From Brachyspira pilosicoli (GTDB lineage: Bacteria > Spirochaetota > Brachyspiria > Brachyspirales > Brachyspiraceae), in the NCBI RefSeq assembly GCF_019402445.1, contig NZ_SRZM01000101.1, forward strand, positions 1-23,019: a DNA stretch of 23,019 nucleotides, read 5' to 3'. Positions 7,446 through 15,400 of the stretch are shown here, piece after piece. Within the stretch, counting starts at the first letter, position 1; every line of letters begins with the position of its first letter. Both the position numbers and the translations under genes were made by a program. The notes beneath the pieces were generated by a model that saw only the letters and a program-made list of their open reading frames with translations, was not told the DNA's origin and made no database searches.

Positions 7446-8831
7446 TTAAGCCTCAAAGCCTTTATTTTTTACAAACTCTCTAAACCAACGACCTGATTTC
7501 TTTATTGTTTTCTTTCCTGTTTCTAAATCTAAGCGAATAAATCCATATCTATTTTTATAAGAATTAAGCCAAGACCAACAGTCTATAGGTGTCCACATTA
7601 AATAGCCAAGACAATTAGAACCCTCTTCTATTGCTTTATGAAGCCATTTTAAATGCTCTGTTACAAACTCTATTCTATAATCATCTTCTACAATGCCATC
7701 TTTTATAAATCTCTCTTCATTTTCAACACCCATTCCATTTTCTGTAATTAACCATCTCATATTAGAATAATTATCTTGAATATTTTTTGCTATATCGTAA
7801 ATACCTTTATAATATATTTCCCAGCCTCTGTATGGATTCATAAGTCTATTAGGCATTTCATAAGGCTCAAAGAAGTGTTCTGGCATTAAAGTGTCTGATT
7901 CAAATTTGGTTTCTCTTGCTTTAACTCTCCTAGGCTGATAATAATTTATTCCAAGTAAAGTTATAGTATTTTCTTTTAATATTTCTTTGTCGCCTTCTTT
8001 GCATATAGGAGTAAGGTTATTTTCTTTTACAAATTTTACTAAATCTTCTGGAAACTCTCCTTTAGTAGCAGGGTCTAAGAAACTTCTATTAAATAATAAA
8101 TCGCATATATGTGAAGCTTTTAAATCTTCTTTATTTTTTTCATCTCTTGGGTAAGAAGGAGTTAAATTTAATATTATTCCTATATCTCCAGTTTTTCCAG
8201 ATTCTTTAAATACTTTTACAGCCTTTGCACTAGCCAAGTTCATATTATAAGCTACTTGAATAGCCCTTTTAAATGATATAACTTCAGGATAATGGAAATT
8301 ATACAAATATCCTCCCTCAGCAACAACTATAGGCTCATTGAATGTAAACCATTTTTTTACTTTATCTCCATATAGTTCAAACATCTTAGAAGCATATTTA
8401 GCATAAAGTTCAACAACTTCTCTATTTTCAAATCCTCCAATCTCTTGAAGTTTTAAAGGCATATCAAAATGGTATAAGCACATTATAGGCTCTATATCAT
8501 TTTTTATAAGCTCATCTATAACATTATTATAAAACTCAACTGCTTTTTCATCTAACTCAAGAGTGTTAAAATCTTTTATTATTCTGCTCCATTGTATTGA
8601 AGTTCTAAAAACATTATGTCCTGTTTCTTTAATTAATTTTATATCTTCTTTATAATCTCTAAAGAAATTAGATGTATATACTGGTCCTACTTTATTATGG
8701 AATTTCTCTGGTGCTATTTCAAACCAATAATCCCATATACTTTTATTAGCTTTATCATAAAAACCTTCGCTCTGAGGTCCTGATGTAGAGCTTCCAAATA
8801 AAAAATTATCTTTAAATCTGTATTGTTTCAT
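7446..8831 (-). CDS. GH1 6-phospho-beta-glycosidase
   Basis: A 461-residue retaining beta-glycosidase with a (beta/alpha)8 barrel. The acid/base is Glu166 in TFNEP and the nucleophile is Glu364 in ITENG. The N-terminal FLFGSSTSGPQSEG segment matches the family. The C-terminal substrate loop reads WSWLNSYKNRYGF (419-431). Ser420-Trp421 resembles 6-phospho-beta-galactosidases, where a Ser, a Lys and a Tyr hold the sugar phosphate. Here the Lys position relative to Tyr429 is Asn427, and a Lys (426) stands one residue earlier. A phospho-sugar substrate is supported by the PTS operon. GAGG lies 11 bases before the ATG. The IIC gene ends 21 bases upstream. Cytoplasmic. It may act on gluco-, galacto- or manno-configured phospho-disaccharides. 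Confidence 0.92.
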   Translation of the reverse strand: MKQYRFKDNFLFGSSTSGPQSEGFYDKANKSIWDYWFEIAPEKFHNKVGPVYTSNFFRDYKEDIKLIKETGHNVFRTSIQWSRIIKDFNTLELDEKAVEFYNNVIDELIKNDIEPIMCLYHFDMPLKLQEIGGFENREVVELYAKYASKMFELYGDKVKKWFTFNEPIVVAEGGYLYNFHYPEVISFKRAIQVAYNMNLASAKAVKVFKESGKTGDIGIILNLTPSYPRDEKNKEDLKASHICDLLFNRSFLDPATKGEFPEDLVKFVKENNLTPICKEGDKEILKENTITLLGINYYQPRRVKARETKFESDTLMPEHFFEPYEMPNRLMNPYRGWEIYYKGIYDIAKNIQDNYSNMRWLITENGMGVENEERFIKDGIVEDDYRIEFVTEHLKWLHKAIEEGSNCLGYLMWTPIDCWSWLNSYKNRYGFIRLDLETGKKTIKKSGRWFREFVKNKGFEA

Positions 8832-8852
8832 ATTATAAAAAACCTCATTAAT

Positions 8853-10190
8853 TTATTTATTATTTGCCTCTTCCTTTTCTAAAGATATTTCATAAGCCTT
8901 TAAAAATGGTTTATACATTAAATAAGAAGTAAATATAAAAATTAAACTTAATATCATAGCTCCAAAGTTTAAATTAGTAGCAAGCAATGCTCCTAAAGGT
9001 GCAGGAGTTGTCCAAGGCACTAAAGTAACAACATGACCTACAATATTTAATTTTGTTAGTATATAAGCTATTGTTATATTGATAATAGGTATAAATATAA
9101 AAGGTATCATTAATAATGGATTCATTACTACTGGTGTACCAAACATAATAGGTTCATTGATATTAAATATTGATGGTACCAATGCCAATTTACCAATGGA
9201 TTTTATATGTTCATTCTTACTTCTAACCATTGCTATTGCTAAACCTAATGTTGTTCCTACTCCTCCTATAAGTGCATATAAATCAAAGAAACTTCCAGCC
9301 CATATTTTAGTGATTTCTTCTCCTGCCTGTAATGCACTTTGATTAAATGCCAAATTTGATAAGCTTATAGAAGAAATTATAGCTCCAAGTATATTAGTAC
9401 CATGAAGTCCAGCAAACCATAATAAATGCACCAAAAATAGTATTAATATTATTGATGGGAGAGAATCTGATATATGAAGTAATGGTTCAAATATTTTCAT
9501 AAATAAATCAGGAAGCATTAATAATAAACTTTTTTGTATTATAAGATTAATTGTTTGAAATAAAACTATAACTACTGCTACAGGTATTAAAAGCTCAAAT
9601 GACTTAGCTATAGCAGGAGGAACAGATTCTGGAAGTGTGATAATTAATTTCTTATGAACCAAAAATCTAAATATCTCTATAGAAATTATTCCAAATATAA
9701 TAGCTACAAATAACCCTTTAGCGTCCATAAATCTTACGTCCATTACAGGTATAGAAGTATCAGGAGCTACTAAAAATGATTTTGATACTTTTTCTACTAT
9801 AGGAACATACTCAACCTTTGCAGATACAAGTAAAAAACCAAATAATGATAAGAATCCGCCTGTTATAGAATTAAGATTATAATGTCCAGACAATGAATAG
9901 CCTATTCCATAAACTATAAACATACACATTATACCCATACTCACATTAAAAGGCTGCATTAAATCTGCTTTGTATTTTGCCATTAAATTGGTATACCATT
10001 CTAAATATAAAAAGTTATTTTTATCAGTAAGAGGTAAGTTTAATATTAAAAGTATAAATGAACCCACAATTAAAAATGGTACAGCAAATACAAAACCATC
10101 TCTTATTGCATTTAAATATCTATTGCTAGCAACTTTTCCAGCTATAGGAAGTACTTTCTCTTCTATAAAATGCATTATTTTATCATTCAT
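8853..10190 (-). CDS. PTS cellobiose-family IIC permease (copy 2)
   Basis: A 445-residue polytopic inner-membrane transporter of the lactose/cellobiose IIC family, with about ten hydrophobic segments. It shows AIRDGFVFAVPFLIVGSF near the N-terminus, the WFAGLHGTNI motif, and the substrate-site region NINEPIMFGTPVVMNP. It moves the disaccharide across the membrane while IIB phosphorylates it. GGAG lies seven bases before the ATG. It is clearly paralogous to the IIC just upstream (10225-11562), about three quarters identical by eye, with one nearly identical DNA tract (9574-9753). No IIA or IIB domain is fused, so it depends on the separate subunits. Confidence 0.94.
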   Translation of the reverse strand: MNDKIMHFIEEKVLPIAGKVASNRYLNAIRDGFVFAVPFLIVGSFILLILNLPLTDKNNFLYLEWYTNLMAKYKADLMQPFNVSMGIMCMFIVYGIGYSLSGHYNLNSITGGFLSLFGFLLVSAKVEYVPIVEKVSKSFLVAPDTSIPVMDVRFMDAKGLFVAIIFGIISIEIFRFLVHKKLIITLPESVPPAIAKSFELLIPVAVVIVLFQTINLIIQKSLLLMLPDLFMKIFEPLLHISDSLPSIILILFLVHLLWFAGLHGTNILGAIISSISLSNLAFNQSALQAGEEITKIWAGSFFDLYALIGGVGTTLGLAIAMVRSKNEHIKSIGKLALVPSIFNINEPIMFGTPVVMNPLLMIPFIFIPIINITIAYILTKLNIVGHVVTLVPWTTPAPLGALLATNLNFGAMILSLIFIFTSYLMYKPFLKAYEISLEKEEANNK

Positions 10191-10224
10191 TTTTATACTC
10201 CATTTTATTAATGATATTATAATT

Positions 10225-11562
10225 TTATTTATTAGCTAATTCTTCTTTTTCTAAAGATATTTCATAAGCTTTAAGAAAAGGTATATAAGCTAAATATGAA
10301 GTAAATATTAAAACTAAACTTAATATCATAGAACCAAAATTCAAATTAGTAGCAAGCAATGCTGCAAGCGGACCAGGAGTAGTCCAAGGCACTAATGATA
10401 CAATATGACCTATAATATTTAATTTAGTAAATATCCAAGCTATAGTAGCATTGATTATAGGAAGAGCTATAAATGGAATCATTAACACAGGGTTCATTAC
10501 CACTGGAGCACCAAACATTATTGGCTCATTAATATTAAACACTGCAGGAACTATTGACAATTTACCAATAGATTTTATATGTTCATTTTTACTTCTAACC
10601 ATTGCTATTGCTAAACCTAAAGTTGTACCAACACCACCCATAAATACATAAGAATCAAAGAAACCGCCAGCAAATATTTTTGTTACAGGCTCTCCCGCTT
10701 GTAATGCTGCTTGGTTTATTGCTAAGTTTGATAAAGTAATTGCTTTTACTATAGCATCAACTATATTAGTGCCATGTAAACCTGCAAACCATAATATATG
10801 TATAACCAATAATAATATTATTATAGAAGGTAAAGAGTCAGATACATGAAGTAATGGTTCAAATATTTTCATTACAAGTTCAGGTATCATCATAATTAGT
10901 TTCTTTTGTATAATGATATTTAATGCTTGAAACAATACTATTACAACTGCTACAGGTATTAAAAGCTCAAATGATTTAGCTATAGCAGGAGGAACAGATT
11001 CTGGAAGTGTGATAATTAATTTTTTATGAACCAAAAATCTAAATATCTCTATAGAAATTATTCCAAATATAATAGCTACAAATAATCCTTTAGCGTCCAT
11101 AAATCTTACGTCCATTACAGGTATATAACTATCAGCATCAACTAAAAATGATTTTGCTACAGCTTCCACTATAGGCACATACTCAACTTTTGCAGATACA
11201 AGTAAAAAACTAAATAATGACAAAAATCCGCCTGTTATAGAGTTAAGATTATAATGCCCAGACAATGAATAGCCTATTCCATAAGCTACAAACAATGACA
11301 TTATACCCATACTTACATAAAAAGGCTGAACTAAATCACCCTTAAAAGCTTTCATCAAATTATCATACCATTCCATATATAAAAAGTTATTTTTGTCAGT
11401 AAAAGGAAGGTTTAATATTAAAAGTATAAATGAACCTACAATTAAAAATGGCATAGCAAAAACAAATCCATCTCTTATTGCATTTAAATATCTGTTGCTT
11501 GCTATTTTACCAGCTATAGGTAAAATTTTATTTTCTATAAAAGTCATTAATTTATCATTCAT
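10225..11562 (-). CDS. PTS cellobiose-family IIC permease (copy 1)
   Basis: A 445-residue IIC permease, same length and motifs as its neighbour (AIRDGFVFAMPFLIVGSF, WFAGLHGTNI, NINEPIMFGAPVVMNP). The open frame extends to a TTG at 11568, but GGAG (11570-11573) lies seven bases before the ATG at 11562, which also makes the N-terminus match its paralogue (MNDK). Differences from copy 2 cluster around residues 68-82, 130-145 and 205-300, which could reflect different sugar preference. The gap to copy 2 is 34 bases, and to the upstream MupG-like gene 43 bases. Inner membrane. Confidence 0.94.
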   Translation of the reverse strand: MNDKLMTFIENKILPIAGKIASNRYLNAIRDGFVFAMPFLIVGSFILLILNLPFTDKNNFLYMEWYDNLMKAFKGDLVQPFYVSMGIMSLFVAYGIGYSLSGHYNLNSITGGFLSLFSFLLVSAKVEYVPIVEAVAKSFLVDADSYIPVMDVRFMDAKGLFVAIIFGIISIEIFRFLVHKKLIITLPESVPPAIAKSFELLIPVAVVIVLFQALNIIIQKKLIMMIPELVMKIFEPLLHVSDSLPSIIILLLVIHILWFAGLHGTNIVDAIVKAITLSNLAINQAALQAGEPVTKIFAGGFFDSYVFMGGVGTTLGLAIAMVRSKNEHIKSIGKLSIVPAVFNINEPIMFGAPVVMNPVLMIPFIALPIINATIAWIFTKLNIIGHIVSLVPWTTPGPLAALLATNLNFGSMILSLVLIFTSYLAYIPFLKAYEISLEKEELANK

Positions 11563-11605
11563 TATCAATCTCCAATAATTATATATCCTTATTATTATAA
11601 AAAAA

Positions 11606-12688
11606 TTATTCTGTTATTTTAAATCTTTGAGCCATATTTATATAATCTAATAAAAACAAATACTCTTCATCAACTCTTCCAACAACATTTGTTCTTCCAG
11701 TGTTTTTTATATCTTTTAATGCTATTTGTAATTCTCCAGCATAACTACCATATTCTGAAGAATCAATAAGTATATCTCCTCTTTTAATATCCGCAGCAGC
11801 ATTAAATAACTTAAAATTATGTCCTTTATATTTTACTCTAGGATTTGATGACCTAATAAAATACTCGCTTGCATCAGCTCTGTTTTGATGAAGTTCTTCA
11901 AGTACAATTTTTTTCTCTATCTCTGGAATACTATATAGTAATTTAGCCTTTAATGTTATGAGTCTTTTATCTAAACTTTGAAGTTTTTTAAAAGACTCTT
12001 CATTAGCATAACAATTAGCAATAAATACAGCATCTACCCCTAAGAAAAATAACTCCATAGCCTGTATTTCTATAGGCAGATTTCTATGCTCTTCTAAAGT
12101 ACATATACCATCATCTACAGGCCAAGGTCCAAAACTAGCCTCTTTTGCATTAATAAAGGCTGATGATTTTATTGAATGCTTTTTAAAACGATTCATGCTT
12201 TCAATAAATAGTTTTTTATCTAATCCGCTATAAGCATGAGGATAAAAATTATAACAGCCTATTAGATTTTCTTTATTAGGATAATAATTCATTATAGTAT
12301 CTATATATGAAGTAGAATTACTCATATTAAGCTCTATTTTTAAATCATAATCATTATAAGTCATTAAACTCTCTTCATTTCCGCTAAAACCTAAATCTAG
12401 CCTTATTCCCCAAGCTCCTAATTTATGAAAAAACTCTAAATTATCATAAGATATATCTAAAGATTTAAATACTGCTGGAGAAATATCTAAAGTAGTTTTT
12501 ATTTTTCTTTCTCTTGCATAATTTATAATCTCAGAAAACTCTTTTATAATCTCTTCTTTAGAATGCTCAACCGATAATAAGCACATAAAACATCTAGTAA
12601 ATCCATATTTAGAAGCTAAGTCTATATAAGATTTATTATCTTCCATTTTTGAATGAAATGGATAAATAGAAATGCCTAACTCTCTCAT
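11606..12688 (-). CDS. MupG-family (DUF871) putative 6-phospho-glycosidase
   Basis: A 360-residue protein of the DUF871/MupG family, with an N-terminal TIM barrel (about 1-235) and a small C-terminal beta-rich domain (about 245-360). Seen features are MRELGISIYPFHS at the start, IKTTLDISP, GIRLDLGFSG, KIELNMSNS, CYNFYP and EASFGPWPVDDGICTLEEHR. The characterised member, S. aureus MupG, cleaves MurNAc-6-phosphate-GlcNAc inside the cell (established, glycoside hydrolase family 170). Here the gene sits in a cellobiose-type PTS operon with no murQ etherase in view, so another phospho-disaccharide is equally possible. AGGAT precedes the ATG. It lies between IIB and the first IIC in one transcript. 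Family assignment is firm; substrate is not. Confidence 0.85.
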   Translation of the reverse strand: MRELGISIYPFHSKMEDNKSYIDLASKYGFTRCFMCLLSVEHSKEEIIKEFSEIINYARERKIKTTLDISPAVFKSLDISYDNLEFFHKLGAWGIRLDLGFSGNEESLMTYNDYDLKIELNMSNSTSYIDTIMNYYPNKENLIGCYNFYPHAYSGLDKKLFIESMNRFKKHSIKSSAFINAKEASFGPWPVDDGICTLEEHRNLPIEIQAMELFFLGVDAVFIANCYANEESFKKLQSLDKRLITLKAKLLYSIPEIEKKIVLEELHQNRADASEYFIRSSNPRVKYKGHNFKLFNAAADIKRGDILIDSSEYGSYAGELQIALKDIKNTGRTNVVGRVDEEYLFLLDYINMAQRFKITE

Positions 12689-12730
12689 AAACTATATCCT
12701 AATAAATTAATTAAATTATTTTTTTATTAT

Positions 12731-13039
12731 TTATTGAACTTTCAAGTTTAAAGCGAAATCTAATATCTTCTCTCCATTCATAGTGCCATAATCTCTAAAA
12801 TCTATAACATCTAATGGTTTATTTTTTTCTTTAGCTTTTGCTTGGAATTCTTTAAGTTGGAATTTTACTTGCGGTCCAAGTAAAAATACATCATAGCTGT
12901 CTAAAAGCTCATTAAATCTAGCAGTACTTACTGCTTCTATTTCTACTTCAATATTTCTCTTTGCAGCAGATTCTTTCATTTTTTTTACAACCATACTTGT
13001 AGACATTCCTGCTGAACATAATAATAAAATTTTAGTCAT
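12731..13039 (-). CDS. PTS lactose/cellobiose-family IIB component
   Basis: A 102-residue IIB domain that transfers phosphate from IIA to the incoming sugar. The phospho-acceptor is Cys8 in the P-loop-like LLCSAGMSTSMV. The rest follows the IIB-cellobiose fold (FLLGPQVKFQLKEFQ, FRDYGTMNGEKILDFAL). AGAGGT lies eight bases before the ATG. First gene of the leftward PTS operon, divergent from the LicR-type activator with a 177-base control region between. Cytoplasmic, acting at the membrane with IIC. Confidence 0.95.
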   Translation of the reverse strand: MTKILLLCSAGMSTSMVVKKMKESAAKRNIEVEIEAVSTARFNELLDSYDVFLLGPQVKFQLKEFQAKAKEKNKPLDVIDFRDYGTMNGEKILDFALNLKVQ

Positions 13040-13068
13040 ATATATTTACCTCTTTTTTTAATTTTTAT

Positions 13069-13097
13069 ATTATAAAGATAACACTTTATATCAATAA
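13069..13097 (-). promoter_or_regulatory. Probable activator-dependent promoter of the PTS operon
   Basis: On the minus strand, TATAAT (13069-13074) lies about 30 bases before the IIB start. At the standard 17-base spacing the -35 is TTATTG (13092-13097), a poor match. TTGATA at 13089-13094 is better but spaced only 14 bases. A good -10 with a weak or misplaced -35 is what an activated promoter would look like. Confidence 0.4.
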
Positions 13098-13172
13098 CTC
13101 AAACAATAAAATTTCTACTTTAATCTGGTAATTTTTTGTATATTACATTTTTATCTTGTATATTATTTTTTA

Positions 13173-13201
13173 ATAATGATATATAATATAAATATCATTA
13201 T
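13173..13201. promoter_or_regulatory. Perfect inverted repeat upstream of the LicR-type gene
   Basis: ATAATGATAT (13173-13182) and ATATCATTAT (13192-13201) are perfect inverted copies with a nine-base spacer, ending 15 bases before the regulator's ATG. The spacer overlaps a TATAAT that could be the regulator's own -10. It may be an autoregulatory operator or a leader hairpin. The regulator lacks a visible Shine-Dalgarno. Confidence 0.45.
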
Positions 13202-13216
13202 AAGTTTATATTAATT

Positions 13217-15085
13217 ATGAAAAGTAAATACATAAAAGAACTATTATCCATTATCTCTAATGAATCATATATCACAGCAGAAATGCTAGCAAAACAATTG
13301 CAAATAAGTGAAAAAACTGTTAGGCTAAAAATATCAGAATTGAATAAAGAATTAGAAAATACAGGAATTAAAGTAGTATCTAAAGCAAGATATGGATATA
13401 TTTTAGAATGTGATAATCATAAAGATATAGCAAATATAAACTTTAATGCACATATATTTAATGATTTTGAATATAGATTAAAATATATATTTGAACATCT
13501 TATTAACAATAATAATGCATATGTAAAATCTGATAATCTTATAAATGCATTAGATATATCAAAAACAACTCTTACAAATACATTAAAAATCATAGAAGAT
13601 AATATTAGATATTATAACTTAAAAATAGAACGTAAACCAAATTATGGTATTAAATTAATTGGTAAAGAATTTGATATTAGAAATTGCATAATAGACTATT
13701 ATTTAAAACAGCAAATATACGATAAAAAATATATAAATAAAACTATAGAAAATATAGTAATTAATTTTATAAAGAAAAATGACATAAAATTATCTGAAAT
13801 AAATTTAGAAAATTTTATATTATATATTTCTGTATCAATAGAGAGAATAAAAGAAAATAAAAATATAGATGATTATAATGATGATATATTAAAAGATGTA
13901 AAAAAAGAGGAATTTACACTAGCAAAAAAATTAGCAAATGTATTAGAAAAAGAATTAAATATTAAATTAAATGATACAGAAATAATTTTTATAGCAATTC
14001 ATATAGCATCAAAAAGTTTATTAATAAATAGTGAAAATTATATTATACAAAACAAATTTGATAATGTAGTTCAGGATATGCTCGATTTAATATACAATAA
14101 TTTAAAAATAGATTTAAAAGATAATTTAAACTTAAGACTTTTGCTTAACCATCATATGATACCGCTTGATATAAGAATAAGATATAATGTTTTACAAAAA
14201 AATCCAATGCTTAGCGATATAAAAACTAATTATTCTCTAGCATACTTAATAGCATCAGAAGCTAACACTGTGCTTAAAACATATTATAATAAAGAAATAT
14301 CTGATGATGAAATTGGTTTTTTGGCATTATTATTTCAAATAGCCTTAGAAGAAAATAGTGAAGAGAAAAAGAAAATTAATATTTTAATAGTATGCGGAAG
14401 CGGAAAAACTACTTCAAAACTTCTTATGCATAAATATAAAAAAGAGTTTTCTGATTATATAGAAAATATTTATACTACAGATTTAATAATGCTCAAAGAA
14501 TTTGATTTTTCTAAAGTAGATTATATATTTTCTACAGTACCTATAGTTTTTCAAGTGCCTGTTCCTATTGTTCATATAGGATTATTCTTAGAAACAAATG
14601 ATATTATAAAAGTAAAAAATGTGTTGGATTTATCTGAAAATGATTTTTTAAATAATTATTATAATAAACGATTATTCTCTACAAATATAACAGGAAATAG
14701 CAGAGAAGAGATTATAAAAAACATATGTAAAAATATAAAAAAACATATTAATATACCAGATAATTTTTATGATTTGGTAATGAAAAGAGAAAGCTTGTCA
14801 GAAACAGATTTTGGAAACCTTGTTGCAATTCCGCATCCTTTTGAAATTGTAACTGATGAAACTTTCGTATTTGTTGCTATATTGGAAAAGCCTATTATAT
14901 GGTATAAAAATAATGTTCAGGTTGTATTTTTAATTTCTATCTCAAATAAAAAAGATGATAATTTACAGAAGTTTTATCAATATACAGTTGACTTTTTATT
15001 AAATGAAAAAAACGTAATAAAGCTGCTAGAAAATAAAAGTTTTGAAAATCTAATGTATTTATTAAAAAATTCTTCGGGAGAATAA
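13217..15085 (+). CDS. LicR/BglG-type PTS-regulated transcription activator
   Basis: A 622-residue multidomain regulator. In order: DNA-binding winged helix (about 4-65, ITAEMLAKQLQISEKTVRLKI), second HTH-like region (about 85-150), PRD1 (about 175-275), PRD2 (about 285-380), IIB-like domain (about 386-470, phospho-Cys393 in IVCGSGKTTSKLL) and IIA-like domain (about 488-620, His540 in AIPHP). Such proteins are normally activated by HPr-dependent phosphorylation of PRD histidines and inhibited through the IIB/IIA modules when substrate is absent. By eye, PRD1 keeps His262 but has Tyr203 at the other usual His. PRD2 keeps His312/313 but has Leu around 372. It is divergent from the PTS operon, its presumed target. 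The stop codon abuts the ATG of the HPr-like gene. No strong Shine-Dalgarno precedes the ATG. Confidence 0.92.
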   Translation: MKSKYIKELLSIISNESYITAEMLAKQLQISEKTVRLKISELNKELENTGIKVVSKARYGYILECDNHKDIANINFNAHIFNDFEYRLKYIFEHLINNNNAYVKSDNLINALDISKTTLTNTLKIIEDNIRYYNLKIERKPNYGIKLIGKEFDIRNCIIDYYLKQQIYDKKYINKTIENIVINFIKKNDIKLSEINLENFILYISVSIERIKENKNIDDYNDDILKDVKKEEFTLAKKLANVLEKELNIKLNDTEIIFIAIHIASKSLLINSENYIIQNKFDNVVQDMLDLIYNNLKIDLKDNLNLRLLLNHHMIPLDIRIRYNVLQKNPMLSDIKTNYSLAYLIASEANTVLKTYYNKEISDDEIGFLALLFQIALEENSEEKKKINILIVCGSGKTTSKLLMHKYKKEFSDYIENIYTTDLIMLKEFDFSKVDYIFSTVPIVFQVPVPIVHIGLFLETNDIIKVKNVLDLSENDFLNNYYNKRLFSTNITGNSREEIIKNICKNIKKHINIPDNFYDLVMKRESLSETDFGNLVAIPHPFEIVTDETFVFVAILEKPIIWYKNNVQVVFLISISNKKDDNLQKFYQYTVDFLLNEKNVIKLLENKSFENLMYLLKNSSGE

Positions 15086-15352
15086 ATGGAAAGTTTTAAA
15101 TATACTATTAACAATACAAATAATATACATGCAAGACCTTTAAGCGAACTTGCCAAAATAGCAAAAGACAGTGAATGTGATGTTAATATAATAAAAGATA
15201 ATACATCAAAAGATATAAAAAAAATAATAGGCATAATGCAATTAGGCTTAAAAGTTGGAGATGAAGTTGTTATCAACATAAAAGGGGAGAGTAAATCAAA
15301 AGAAAATAAAGCCAAAGAAAATATCTTAAATTTTTTCAAAACGAATTTCTAA
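15086..15352 (+). CDS. HPr-like phosphocarrier with Lys at position 46
   Basis: An 88-residue HPr-family protein. The active-site NNIHARPLS places the phospho-acceptor exactly at His15, with Arg17 and Pro18 conserved. The second conserved segment is KKIIGIMQLGLKVGDEV, against KSIMGvMSLG in ordinary HPr, so residue 46, the site of HPr kinase, is Lys instead of Ser. It should therefore carry phosphate from Enzyme I but cannot be serine-phosphorylated at that position. The ATG follows the regulator's TAA with no gap, and GGGAG lies inside the regulator's last codons, implying translational coupling. Pairing with a PRD regulator suggests a dedicated signalling HPr for this locus (inference). Cytoplasmic. 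No PtsI gene is in the window. Confidence 0.9.
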   Translation: MESFKYTINNTNNIHARPLSELAKIAKDSECDVNIIKDNTSKDIKKIIGIMQLGLKVGDEVVINIKGESKSKENKAKENILNFFKTNF

Positions 15353-15400
15353 TATATATTTAACTATATTTTGTCATATAATTATTTTATTCAACTTTTT

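Noticed and set aside
5756..13039. Recent horizontal transfer of the PTS locus
   Set aside because: Base composition and codon style look like the neighbours, and there is no integrase, tRNA or transposase at the edges; older acquisition from Firmicutes is possible but not shown by the sequence.
13040..13216. BglG-type RNA antiterminator site (RAT plus terminator) in the PTS control region
   Set aside because: The regulator carries a DNA-binding HTH rather than a CAT RNA-binding domain, and no terminator hairpin is present upstream of the IIB gene.
14977..15339. 120-codon minus-strand frame opposite the HPr-like gene
   Set aside because: It is antisense to two well-supported genes (LicR-type and HPr-like) and has no family resemblance of its own.
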